The notes beneath the pieces are model-generated. The model did not search any database and was not told the origin of the DNA. It saw nothing but the letters and a program-made list of their open reading frames with translations. This document shows positions 1 through 6,373 of a stretch of DNA of 21,389 bases, piece by piece (the first letter of the stretch is position 1; each line of letters begins with the position of its first letter). This DNA comes from CAZDAW01 sp964503685 (lineage in GTDB: Bacteria > Chloroflexota > Anaerolineae > Anaerolineales > Anaerolineaceae), in assembly GCA_964503685.1 (NCBI GenBank), contig CAZDAW010000054.1, forward strand, positions 1 through 21,389, read 5' to 3'. Made by a program: the position numbers and the translations under genes.

Positions 1-125
1 CCGCCCTTGCCGCCATCCCCCCCGTCCGGCCCGCCGCGCGGAACATACTTCTCGCGGTGGAAATGAACCATACCATCCCCACACTTCCCGGAACGAACAT
101 AAATCTCTGCTTCATCTATAAACAT
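1..125 (-). CDS. obg: GTPase Obg/CgtA, N-terminal fragment (cut by window edge)
   Basis: Only the first 41 codons are present; the rest lies beyond the left edge. The reading starts with MFIDEAEIYVRSG and continues through REKYVPRGGPDGGDGGKG, which is the glycine-rich start of the Obg fold. Obg is a ribosome-associated GTPase involved in large-subunit assembly and stress control. Start choice: the ATG at 125-123 is the one that begins the conserved Obg N-terminus. No Shine-Dalgarno is visible; instead a TATAAT box lies 7 bases upstream of the ATG, so the message may be leaderless. The usual glycine-rich GxGGxG segment reads SGKCGDG here. Identification is firm for the family; the remaining domains cannot be seen. 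Confidence 0.9.
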   Translation of the reverse strand, partial: MFIDEAEIYVRSGKCGDGMVHFHREKYVPRGGPDGGDGGKG

Positions 126-132
126 AGCGCTG

Positions 133-138
133 ATTATA
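133..138 (-). promoter_or_regulatory. -10 box of obg, probable leaderless start
   Basis: A perfect TATAAT on the minus strand ends 7 bases before the obg ATG, which places the expected transcription start at or next to the A of the start codon. No convincing -35 hexamer lies 16-18 bases upstream. The leaderless reading is inferred from spacing and from the absence of a Shine-Dalgarno. Confidence 0.5.
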
Positions 139-169
139 ACCGATAAATTTGAGCAACTTCATTATTCTC

Positions 170-220
170 TAATTTAAAACGAAATACTGAAACAGTCGAT
201 AAAAAATGTCTCAGTATTTC
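170..220 (-). terminator. Rho-independent terminator after the riboswitch-controlled Sumf1-like gene
   Basis: GAAATACTGA (181-190) pairs perfectly with TCAGTATTTC (211-220). The stem extends inward through a G-U and three more pairs. On the minus strand it is followed by GTTTTAAATT. It separates the Sumf1-like gene ending at 268 from obg. Confidence 0.75.
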
Positions 221-267
221 AAGCCGGAAGAATGTATAACGCAGGTAGATAAAGGCCCTACAAAGTT

Positions 268-1224
268 TTATTGGCCTGCGCTCAAAGCACAACGGAAGCC
301 GTTATTCGTCGCCCGATGTGTGGGCGTCATTTGCAAGCGGGTGAAAGTACGGGCAAAGCGCTCTGCGCTGTAATTCCATGCACCGCCGCGTAAAACGTAG
401 TATTCACTGCTTTCAGGGCCCTGGGGATTTGCATAAGGCGAAACCGAATAATAATCCTCTTCGTAAAAATCAGCCACCCATTGCCACACGTTACCGGCCA
501 TATCCAGCGCGCCATACGGACTTGCACCTTCAGGATAAGCATCAACGACCGATAACCCTCCTGTACAACCTTTAAAATTCCCTTTCTGGCAATCTGGGGC
601 GTCATTACCCCAGGGGTAAATCCGGCCGTCAACGCCACGGGCAGCCTTTTCCCACTCGGCTTCAGTCGGCAAACGGCGACCTGCCCATTTGCAATAGTCC
701 TGCGCCTGTTGCCAGGAAACATACACAACCGGATAATTACCAGAGTTCTTATGCCCATATTTCGTTGGCGACACATTCAACGGAGGCGTACATCCGCCCG
801 AAATCACACAATTGATATACATATTATTGGTCACCAACGTTTTATCGATCCAATAAGCATCCAAATAGACCGTATGCTCTGGTCTTTCTTTTTTATAGCC
901 GGTAGATGATCCCATAATGAATTCACCTTCGGGAACATAAACCATGGTCATTCCATCAACCGCCGAAACCTGCGTCGATCCTATTGTTAATGCGGGATCT
1001 GGAGCAATTGATGGGATATCCACTTCACCTGAATCTTGAAGCGCCTCATTTGCCGATTCTTGTTCAATGATGATCGGCGCAATATGGTAGGTGATCCCCG
1101 CAGGCTTTGAAACCGGTGAATCGGAGGCATGAGTTTCTTTCGGATCAATAAATCCATATCCGAGGACTTCTAAAGTCGTTAATGCAATACTGATTGCCAG
1201 TGAGAAAAGAACGTGTTTTTTCAT
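268..1224 (-). CDS. secreted Sumf1/FGE-fold protein lacking FGE catalytic cysteines
   Basis: A 318-residue protein with a short basic and hydrophobic N-terminus (about residues 1-24, signal peptide or anchor), a low-complexity linker to about residue 87, then one formylglycine-generating-enzyme (Sumf1) domain to the C-terminus. Family hallmarks are visible: GEFIMGS, RPEHTVYLDAYWIDKTLVTN, YCKWAGRRLPTEAEWEKAARG, YPWGN, DMAGNVWQWVADFY, VLRGGAWN and NNGFRC. In true FGE the catalytic cysteine pair sits just after the GGS/GGA segment (human Cys336 and Cys341). Here that stretch reads GGAWNYSAERFAR, so sulfatase activation is unlikely; a binding or surface role is inferred. The start is ATG at 1224; a TTG directly before it is also in frame. 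No strong Shine-Dalgarno is seen. The gene lies downstream of a c-di-GMP riboswitch and is paralogous to the next gene upstream. Confidence 0.85.
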   Translation of the reverse strand: MKKHVLFSLAISIALTTLEVLGYGFIDPKETHASDSPVSKPAGITYHIAPIIIEQESANEALQDSGEVDIPSIAPDPALTIGSTQVSAVDGMTMVYVPEGEFIMGSSTGYKKERPEHTVYLDAYWIDKTLVTNNMYINCVISGGCTPPLNVSPTKYGHKNSGNYPVVYVSWQQAQDYCKWAGRRLPTEAEWEKAARGVDGRIYPWGNDAPDCQKGNFKGCTGGLSVVDAYPEGASPYGALDMAGNVWQWVADFYEEDYYSVSPYANPQGPESSEYYVLRGGAWNYSAERFARTFTRLQMTPTHRATNNGFRCALSAGQ

Positions 1225-1298
1225 CAAAAATACCCGAAAGCTATCAGAAAAATTGTTCCTTTTTTATTTTTGTTTCCAGCTAACCTATTCCTACATAA

Positions 1299-1323
1299 AT
1301 AAAAAAACCCCAAAACGGGGCGC
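1299..1323 (-). terminator. terminator-like hairpin in the riboswitch expression platform
   Basis: On the minus strand CCCC-GTTTT-GGGG is followed directly by TTTTTTT. The four-to-five-pair GC stem is short, but the U-run is long. It sits about 25 bases after the GEMM aptamer and 75 bases before the Sumf1-like start, where a transcriptional on/off element is expected. Confidence 0.65.
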
Positions 1324-1346
1324 GCAAGCAAAAGTTACGGTTGATA

Positions 1347-1430
1347 ACCGGCAACCTGGCCATCTTCTGCCGAATAACTTACAGGAAGATCCGCGGCTTT
1401 GCGTCCCCGTTTTTCAACGGGTTTGCCAAT
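1347..1430 (-). ncRNA. cyclic di-GMP class I riboswitch (GEMM), aptamer
   Basis: Read on the minus strand, the RNA has the class I c-di-GMP aptamer architecture. P1 joins AUUGGCAA (1430-1423) with UUGCCGGU (1354-1347) in eight pairs, two of them G-U. P2 is CCGUU-GAAA-AACGG with a GNRA tetraloop. The invariant GGGACGCAAAGCC follows. P3 is closed by AUCUUC/GAAGAU. The 3' strand GGCCAGGUUGCC matches the family end. A second hairpin, CGGUU-AUC-AACCG (1350-1338), uses the 3' strand of P1 and could act as the alternative fold. A promoter lies upstream (TATAAT at 1469-1474) and a terminator-like hairpin downstream, ahead of the Sumf1-like gene. Whether the ligand turns expression on or off is not decided by the sequence. 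Confidence 0.9.
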
Positions 1431-1468
1431 ATAAAATCAAAGTCAAGGTTCAAAAGACGCCTGTTTCT

Positions 1469-1474
1469 ATTATA
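1469..1474 (-). promoter_or_regulatory. -10 box of the riboswitch-controlled transcript
   Basis: A perfect TATAAT on the minus strand predicts a transcription start near 1462, about 30 bases before the GEMM aptamer. The -35 region (1492-1497, GTGAGC) is poor, which would fit a promoter that needs an activator. Confidence 0.6.
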
Positions 1475-1504
1475 GGCTTTTTATTGCCGATGCTCACACA
1501 AACG

Positions 1505-1533
1505 ACCTTACAATCACCTTACAAAATTGTAAG
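1505..1533 (-). promoter_or_regulatory. TTGTAAG repeat cluster, candidate activator site
   Basis: On the minus strand TTGTAAGGT occurs twice with an 11-base period (1524-1516 and 1513-1505). A third, inverted copy CTTACAA lies at 1533-1527. The cluster is centred about 57 bases upstream of the predicted start at 1462, next to a weak -35 region. Spacing of one helical turn on one face is typical of dimeric activators such as response regulators; the protein is unknown. Confidence 0.4.
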
Positions 1534-1547
1534 TTCGCCAATTAAAA

Positions 1548-2492
1548 TCAGGGATTTTCGACGCTTATTGCACAGCGAAAACCATTATTGGCAGCGCGAT
1601 GTTCTGGATAAGCCTTCAAACGGTTGGTTGTGCGGGCAAAACGTGAACTGTAATTAAAGGCGCCGCCGCGCAATACGCGTCCATCGCCGCCATCGGGCCC
1701 CTTAGGATTCTGATAAGGAGAATTGCTATAATAAGTTTCTCCATACCAATCTGCCACCCATTCAAATACATTGCCGGCCATATCCAATACGCCATAAGGG
1801 CTGGCGCCAGCCGGGTAACTGCCCACATCAACCGGATTTTCCATACAGCCTTTAAAATTGGCATGAATGCAATCGATCTCCTCTTTTCCCCAGGGGAAGG
1901 GACGTTCATCATCACCGCGGGCAGCTTTTTCCCATTCGGCTTCGGTCGGCAGTCTTCGCCCTGCCCATTTACAATAAGCCTCTGCCTGGGCAAAAGATAT
2001 ATGCACCACCGGTAAATTGGCGTAATCGGGCTCAACAAAGAAAGTCGGGTATCCCATTAATGGAATGGTACAGCCCAGGTTTTCCAAACAACGGTTGTAC
2101 ATGCCATTTGTCACTTCGGTTTTATCAATGAAATAGGCGTCCAGAAACACTTTGTGGCTGGGCCTTTCATCTTTATAAGAATCATCATCACCCATCGTAA
2201 ACTCGCCGGCCGGTATATAGATCAACTCCATGCCATCGACAGGAGAAATCTGATTGGCCATCGCGGTCGGGGTTTCTATCCGGGCAGGCTCAACCATAAC
2301 AGTCGGTGTGAGAGTCGGTTGCGGCGTGCAGGCACCCTGTGTAACCGGAACAGAATAAGCCGTCGGCGCTGCCGGCTGTGTGGGACGAAAATACAGGAAA
2401 GCAGCGCCTGCGCCAAGAATGATTACCGCCAGAAAACCGGCCCCTGTCAGACATCCACCTGCAAATACTAACCATAATGTCTTATTTTTCAT
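1548..2492 (-). CDS. membrane-anchored Sumf1/FGE-fold protein lacking FGE catalytic cysteines
   Basis: A 314-residue protein with an N-terminal transmembrane segment (about residues 8-34), a Pro/Thr-rich linker (about 35-80) and one Sumf1 domain (about 83-310). Motifs: GEFTMGDD, RPSHKVFLDAYFIDKTEVTN, YCKWAGRRLPTEAEWEKAARG, FPWGKEEIDC, GASPYGVLDMAGNVFEWVADWY, VLRGGAFNYSSRFAR and NNGFRC. It is clearly paralogous to the gene at 268-1224. Like it, this protein has no cysteines at the FGE active-site position, so it probably does not make formylglycine. The N-terminal segment lacks a lipobox, so an uncleaved anchor with the domain outside the cell is likely. The start is ATG at 2492. TAAAAT 6 bases before the ATG, with TGGACG 16 bases further up, suggests a leaderless message. 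No riboswitch precedes this copy. Confidence 0.85.
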   Translation of the reverse strand: MKNKTLWLVFAGGCLTGAGFLAVIILGAGAAFLYFRPTQPAAPTAYSVPVTQGACTPQPTLTPTVMVEPARIETPTAMANQISPVDGMELIYIPAGEFTMGDDDSYKDERPSHKVFLDAYFIDKTEVTNGMYNRCLENLGCTIPLMGYPTFFVEPDYANLPVVHISFAQAEAYCKWAGRRLPTEAEWEKAARGDDERPFPWGKEEIDCIHANFKGCMENPVDVGSYPAGASPYGVLDMAGNVFEWVADWYGETYYSNSPYQNPKGPDGGDGRVLRGGAFNYSSRFARTTNRLKAYPEHRAANNGFRCAISVENP

Positions 2493-2498
2493 GCGCCA

Positions 2499-2526
2499 AT
2501 TTTACCAAGAAAATACTGATCGTCCA
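2499..2526 (-). promoter_or_regulatory. promoter of the anchored Sumf1-like gene, probable leaderless start
   Basis: On the minus strand a TGGACG hexamer, a 16-base spacer and TAAAAT lie so that the expected transcription start falls on the ATG at 2492. There is no Shine-Dalgarno in the six intervening bases. Confidence 0.45.
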
Positions 2527-2564
2527 TATCGCAACGAGATAATGTCGAATCAAATCACTTTACA

Positions 2565-2606
2565 ATAAAAACCGGATGGGATATATCCACGATCTATCCC
2601 ATCCGG
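2565..2606 (-). terminator. Rho-independent terminator of the cdPGS-like gene
   Basis: A perfect 12-base-pair stem is formed by CCGGATGGGATA (2572-2583) and TATCCCATCCGG (2595-2606), followed on the minus strand by TTTTTATTG. It lies 29 bases after the stop codon at 2635. Confidence 0.9.
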
Positions 2607-2634
2607 AATTTTATCAATCTTTCAAAAAATTTGT

Positions 2635-3957
2635 TTACTTCTTTGCAAATTTTTCCCGCAGCATGCCCTCGATGGTAGGCTGACCAATTTCCTGTAATTC
2701 ATACCGAACGCGTTGCGAAGGCTTCTTGATCTTCAGGACGCGCCCCAGGTCAATGGGTGTGCCAACAATGACCAGATCCACGTCCGCATTATTAATCGTC
2801 TGTTCCAGCTCACGCACCATCTGCTCACCATAACCCATTGCCGGCAGAATGGGGCCGGTTTTTGGGTATTTACGGTATGTTTCCAGAATCGAACCGACTG
2901 CAAATGGGCGCGGATCAATAATTTCAGCGGCGCCAAAGCGTCGGGCAGCCACAAAACCTGCGCCGTAAGCCATCTCGCCATGCGTCAGCGTCGGACCATC
3001 TTCGATCACCAGCACGCGTTTGCCGCGAATCTGTTCAGGATTATCCACGAACAAGGGTGAAGCAGCTTCCACAATCAGCGCTTTTGGATTGAGCGCATAC
3101 AGGTGCTCACGTACCATGATCACATCATCGGGATTGGCGGTATCGACTTTATTGATAACAAACGCATCAGCCGAACGAACATTCGTTTCACCGGGGTGGT
3201 AAGTCATTTCATGCCCAGGGCGGTGAGGGTCGGCCACAACAATGCTGAAATCAGGGATATAGAACGAGAAATCATTATTCCCGCCATCCCACAGCACGAT
3301 ATCAACTTCCTTCTCTGCCTGGCGCAAAATGGCTTCATAATCAACGCCGGCATAAACGATGACGCCATTATCGATATGAGGTTCGTATTCTTCGCGCTCT
3401 TCGATAGTGCATTCATGTTTATCCAAATCTTCATAAGAAGCATAGCGCTGCACCTTCTGTTTCACCAAGTCTCCATAGGGCATGGGGTGACGAATTGCCG
3501 CCACCTTGTAACCCATTGAGCGCAGCACCTTGGAAACATGACGCGTGGTCTGGCTCTTGCCTGATCCGGTGCGCACTGCGCAAACGGAGACAACAGGCTT
3601 CGTCGATTTCACCTGGGTCGTGTTCAAACCCATCAGCCGAAAATCGGCGCCCGCAGCCAGCACCAGTGAAGCCTTGTGCATAACCACTTCGTGGGGTACA
3701 TCACTGTAAGCAAAAACCACCTGATCGATTTTCATTTCTTTCACCAGGCGCGCCAGATCGCTTTCTGGATAAATGGGAATACCTTTCGGGTACTGAGAGC
3801 CGGCAAGCTCCACCGGATACTGGCGTCCTTCAATATTAGGAATTTGAGTGGCCGTGAAGGCTACAACTTCATAGTCAGGATTGTTACGAAAAAATACATT
3901 GAAGTTGTGAAAATCGCGCCCGGCGGCGCCCATAATGATTGTACGAATTGGTTTCAT
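2635..3957 (-). CDS. cyclic 2,3-diphosphoglycerate synthetase-like P-loop protein
   Basis: A 440-residue protein of the cyclic-2,3-diphosphoglycerate-synthetase family. The N-terminal part (about 1-115) is a Rossmann-like domain starting IRTIIMGAAGRDFHNFN. A P-loop NTPase domain begins with AVRTGSGKSQTT (residues 127-138). Later segments VDIVLWDGGNNDFSFY and VRSADAFVINKVDTA fit Walker-B-like and nucleotide-specificity positions. The archaeal enzyme cyclises 2,3-bisphosphoglycerate using ATP; homologues of this length occur in several bacteria, where the product has generally not been shown, so the bacterial activity is inferred. A strong Shine-Dalgarno (AAAGGAG) lies 11 bases before the ATG. 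The gene has its own terminator and follows argS on the same strand. Confidence 0.8.
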   Translation of the reverse strand: MKPIRTIIMGAAGRDFHNFNVFFRNNPDYEVVAFTATQIPNIEGRQYPVELAGSQYPKGIPIYPESDLARLVKEMKIDQVVFAYSDVPHEVVMHKASLVLAAGADFRLMGLNTTQVKSTKPVVSVCAVRTGSGKSQTTRHVSKVLRSMGYKVAAIRHPMPYGDLVKQKVQRYASYEDLDKHECTIEEREEYEPHIDNGVIVYAGVDYEAILRQAEKEVDIVLWDGGNNDFSFYIPDFSIVVADPHRPGHEMTYHPGETNVRSADAFVINKVDTANPDDVIMVREHLYALNPKALIVEAASPLFVDNPEQIRGKRVLVIEDGPTLTHGEMAYGAGFVAARRFGAAEIIDPRPFAVGSILETYRKYPKTGPILPAMGYGEQMVRELEQTINNADVDLVIVGTPIDLGRVLKIKKPSQRVRYELQEIGQPTIEGMLREKFAKK

Positions 3958-4008
3958 TAACGTCTTATCTCCTTTTATCAGATTAATTGACCGTCTTTTT
4001 TAAACTAT

Positions 4009-4043
4009 GAGACTTCCGGAGCCTTTACCTCTCAAGAAGTCTC
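4009..4043 (-). terminator. hairpin between argS and the cdPGS-like gene, weak terminator candidate
   Basis: GAGACTTC (4009-4016) pairs with GAAGTCTC (4036-4043), with three further inner pairs. It lies just after the argS stop on the minus strand. The following bases (ATAGTTTAAAAAAG) do not form a clean U-tract, so termination is uncertain. Confidence 0.35.
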
Positions 4044-4052
4044 GATTTACAC

Positions 4053-5816
4053 TCACATCACCTCTGGCGCCGCAATACCCAGAAGGTTCAGGCTGTTGGC
4101 AATCGCCTGTCGGGCGGCCGCCACCAATCGCAGGCGGCTCGCTCGAATGCCGGGTTCTGCCTGGAGTACCGGACACTGCCCATAAAAATCATTGAAAGCA
4201 CGCGCCAGATCGTAAGCCAGGCTGGCAATATACAACGGCCGGTATTCTGCGGCAGCGCGCTGCACCTCCCGGGGCAGTCGCGAGATCAGATCGACGAGTT
4301 GAATTTCGGTAGCATCCAATTCATAAGTCGGGGTAATCGCTTCAGGAATATCATTCCCGGCCTTGCGCAGAATGCTGTTCGCCCGCACGTGGGCATATTG
4401 AATATAAGGAGCGGCCTGTCCATTAAAATCCAGCGCCGCATCCCAATCAAAAGTGACAATTTTGGTGTTATCCCGCGAGAGCATCGAGTATTTCAACGCC
4501 CCCAGCGCAACCGAATGGCTGATCGACTCTTTCAAATCATCCGTCAAATCACGATTCTTTTCTTCTACAATCAGCAAAGCCCGCCGATAGGCTTCTTTGA
4601 GCAGAACATCCAGCAACACCACCGTGCCCTCACGCGAAGACATGGTCACATTCCCCGGCAAATTGACAATTTCATACGCCAGGTGATAACACTGTTTTGC
4701 CCACGGATACCCCATGATTTCCAACGTCTTAAAAATCTGTTGTAAATAGAGCGATTGACGTACATCAATGACGTAAACAGAACGGTTAAGATGATATTCT
4801 TCAAATTTCTCAACGGCCAGAGAGAGGTCCTTTGTGGAATAAAGCGATGTGCCATCTGATCGCAATACAACCAGCACACGGTATTTTTCGCCCTTGATTC
4901 CCAACAACTCATCCAGCTTGACAATCACCGGGCCATCAGGTCGCTCATCCTGGGCAATTCCCTTTTCAATCATCTCTTTGACAAATTGCTTGCCCGATTC
5001 TTCAACATCGCTCTCAAAATAAATCCGGTCAAAATGGATGCCCATCAAATCATATAACTGGTAAAAACCCTCCAGCGACCACTGGCGGCTCTCTTTCCAT
5101 AAAGCAACCAGGTCAGCATCCTGGCGATCCCAGCGGGCAAACAGAGCTCGTACTTCTGGCTCCACATTGGGGTCGCTCGTATATAAGCGGGCTGCTTCCG
5201 AATAAAGGTCGCTCATCCAGCGCAGGCGGTCTTCACCAGGCTGTTCGCCGGCGTGGTTTTTTAAGTAATTCCACATCCACTTGATGACATGCAAGCCGAT
5301 GTCGCCGATGTAGTTGGCGCGCACCACCTCAAAACCGGCGAATTCCAGCAGGTTGCTCACTGCTGCTCCCAGAATGACATTGCGCAGGTGGCCGACATGA
5401 AATTCTTTATGCGTGTTGGGCTGTGAGAATTCAACCATCACCCGCTCGCCTTTGGCCGCGCCCCGGCCAAAATCTTTCCCCTGTTTCAGGACGGCATCCA
5501 CCACCCGACGCGTATATTCGCCTGTGGAAAAATAGAGATTCAAATAGCCCTTAAGAGCCTCAAGACGGGTGAAACCGGCAGGCGTTCCCAGATTCGTCTT
5601 AACCTCTTCGGCAAGCTCCTGGGCGCGCTGCTGTACGTTAACCGGCTTGCCGCTCTGTTTGCTTTCCAGCGCAGCGATCTGGAAAAAGGATGTGGCAATT
5701 CCCCATTGCCCGGCGAAGGGTATCGGGTTCCATTGCAATCCGGGAATCGTCAAACCGCGTTCGAGAAAATATGCTTTGATCTTCGCTTCAACTGCCTGCT
5801 GCTCAACTTCAAACAT
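4053..5816 (-). CDS. argS: arginyl-tRNA synthetase
   Basis: A 587-residue class I aminoacyl-tRNA synthetase that charges tRNA-Arg in the cytoplasm. The N-terminal tRNA D-loop recognition domain is followed by the HIGH-type signature FHVGHLRN (HVGH at residues 140-143) within SQPNTHKEFHVGHLRN, typical of ArgRS. The KMSKS-equivalent loop is TMSSREGTVV (about residue 391). The C-terminal anticodon-binding DALR domain ends with NLLGIAAPEVM, the usual ArgRS finish. Length fits the family. An AGGATGG Shine-Dalgarno precedes the ATG at 5816. TATAAT boxes at 5889-5894 and 5908-5913 (minus) are promoter candidates without clear -35 partners. No truncation or missing motif is seen. Confidence 0.95.
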   Translation of the reverse strand: MFEVEQQAVEAKIKAYFLERGLTIPGLQWNPIPFAGQWGIATSFFQIAALESKQSGKPVNVQQRAQELAEEVKTNLGTPAGFTRLEALKGYLNLYFSTGEYTRRVVDAVLKQGKDFGRGAAKGERVMVEFSQPNTHKEFHVGHLRNVILGAAVSNLLEFAGFEVVRANYIGDIGLHVIKWMWNYLKNHAGEQPGEDRLRWMSDLYSEAARLYTSDPNVEPEVRALFARWDRQDADLVALWKESRQWSLEGFYQLYDLMGIHFDRIYFESDVEESGKQFVKEMIEKGIAQDERPDGPVIVKLDELLGIKGEKYRVLVVLRSDGTSLYSTKDLSLAVEKFEEYHLNRSVYVIDVRQSLYLQQIFKTLEIMGYPWAKQCYHLAYEIVNLPGNVTMSSREGTVVLLDVLLKEAYRRALLIVEEKNRDLTDDLKESISHSVALGALKYSMLSRDNTKIVTFDWDAALDFNGQAAPYIQYAHVRANSILRKAGNDIPEAITPTYELDATEIQLVDLISRLPREVQRAAAEYRPLYIASLAYDLARAFNDFYGQCPVLQAEPGIRASRLRLVAAARQAIANSLNLLGIAAPEVM

Positions 5817-5888
5817 GCATCCATCCTGATAATCTGTTTTTTATTGTTGCCAGTATGGAGAAACGATCACTGACAAGCGCGGGCTATG

Positions 5889-5913
5889 ATTATAACACAA
5901 GAGAAAAATTATA
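5889..5913 (-). promoter_or_regulatory. candidate argS promoter region
   Basis: Two TATAAT sequences lie on the minus strand (5889-5894 and 5908-5913) in an AT-rich stretch 73-97 bases upstream of argS. Neither has a recognisable -35 hexamer, so which one is used cannot be told. Confidence 0.35.
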
Positions 5914-5945
5914 AAAAAACTCTGACCGCCAATCGATCGGCGCCG

Positions 5946-5980
5946 CTTAACACACAAAGCGGGAGCAATGAGCTCCCGCT
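5946..5980 (-). terminator. Rho-independent terminator of rpsT
   Basis: AGCGGGAGC (5958-5966) and GCTCCCGCT (5972-5980) form a perfect nine-pair stem with a five-base loop. On the minus strand it is followed by TTTGTGTGTTAAG. It lies about 40 bases after the rpsT stop. Confidence 0.8.
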
Positions 5981-6017
5981 GCGGTTAATTTCAAAATGAA
6001 CTAACTGGCAGGGATTA

Positions 6018-6284
6018 TTATTTTGCCAGGGCAGAAAGGCGCTTCATTAAGCGGCTCTTTCGGCGGGCGGCATTATTCTTGTGAATAACACCCTTCTGGG
6101 CGGCCTTATCGAGCGCGCTGATTGCGTTCATTGTTGCGGCCTTAGAGGCTTCCACATCGCCGCCATCGATGGCCGCGCGGGCTTTTTGAACGAAGGTACG
6201 CGCCTTACCGCGATAAACCCGATTCTTCACTCGCCGCTTCTCATTTTGTTTGTTGCGCTTTATTGCAGACTTAATATTAGCCAA
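6018..6284 (-). CDS. rpsT: 30S ribosomal protein S20
   Basis: An 88-residue, strongly basic protein starting MANIKSAIKRNKQNEKRRVKNR, with the later AAQKGVIHKNNAARRKSRLMKRL segment typical of S20, a primary 16S rRNA binder in the small subunit. The start codon is TTG (6284-6282): it gives the conserved MANIKSA beginning and lies 7 bases after a strong GGAGGA Shine-Dalgarno. A TTG start is also common in S20 of other bacteria and may limit expression. The gene is monocistronic, with its own consensus-like promoter and terminator. Confidence 0.95.
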   Translation of the reverse strand: MANIKSAIKRNKQNEKRRVKNRVYRGKARTFVQKARAAIDGGDVEASKAATMNAISALDKAAQKGVIHKNNAARRKSRLMKRLSALAK

Positions 6285-6324
6285 GGTATTCCTCCAAATA
6301 ATACATCCACTATTGCGAAGGAGA

Positions 6325-6353
6325 ATTTTACTGGATAGATGTGATTTTGTCCA
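6325..6353 (-). promoter_or_regulatory. rpsT promoter
   Basis: On the minus strand TGGACA (6353-6348), a 17-base spacer and TAAAAT (6330-6325) form a near-consensus sigma-70-type promoter. The predicted start is near 6318, giving a leader of about 34 bases with the GGAGGA ribosome binding site. Confidence 0.7.
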
Positions 6354-6373
6354 GCAATTTCAGGAATTCTCTC

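Noticed and set aside
1253..1657. 134-codon open frame on the plus strand
   Set aside because: It overlaps the riboswitch, its terminator and the 3' end of a recognised minus-strand gene, and its translation has no family motifs.
268..2492. Sulfatase-maturing FGE activity for the Sumf1-like genes
   Set aside because: Neither protein has the two active-site cysteines and no sulfatase gene is nearby.
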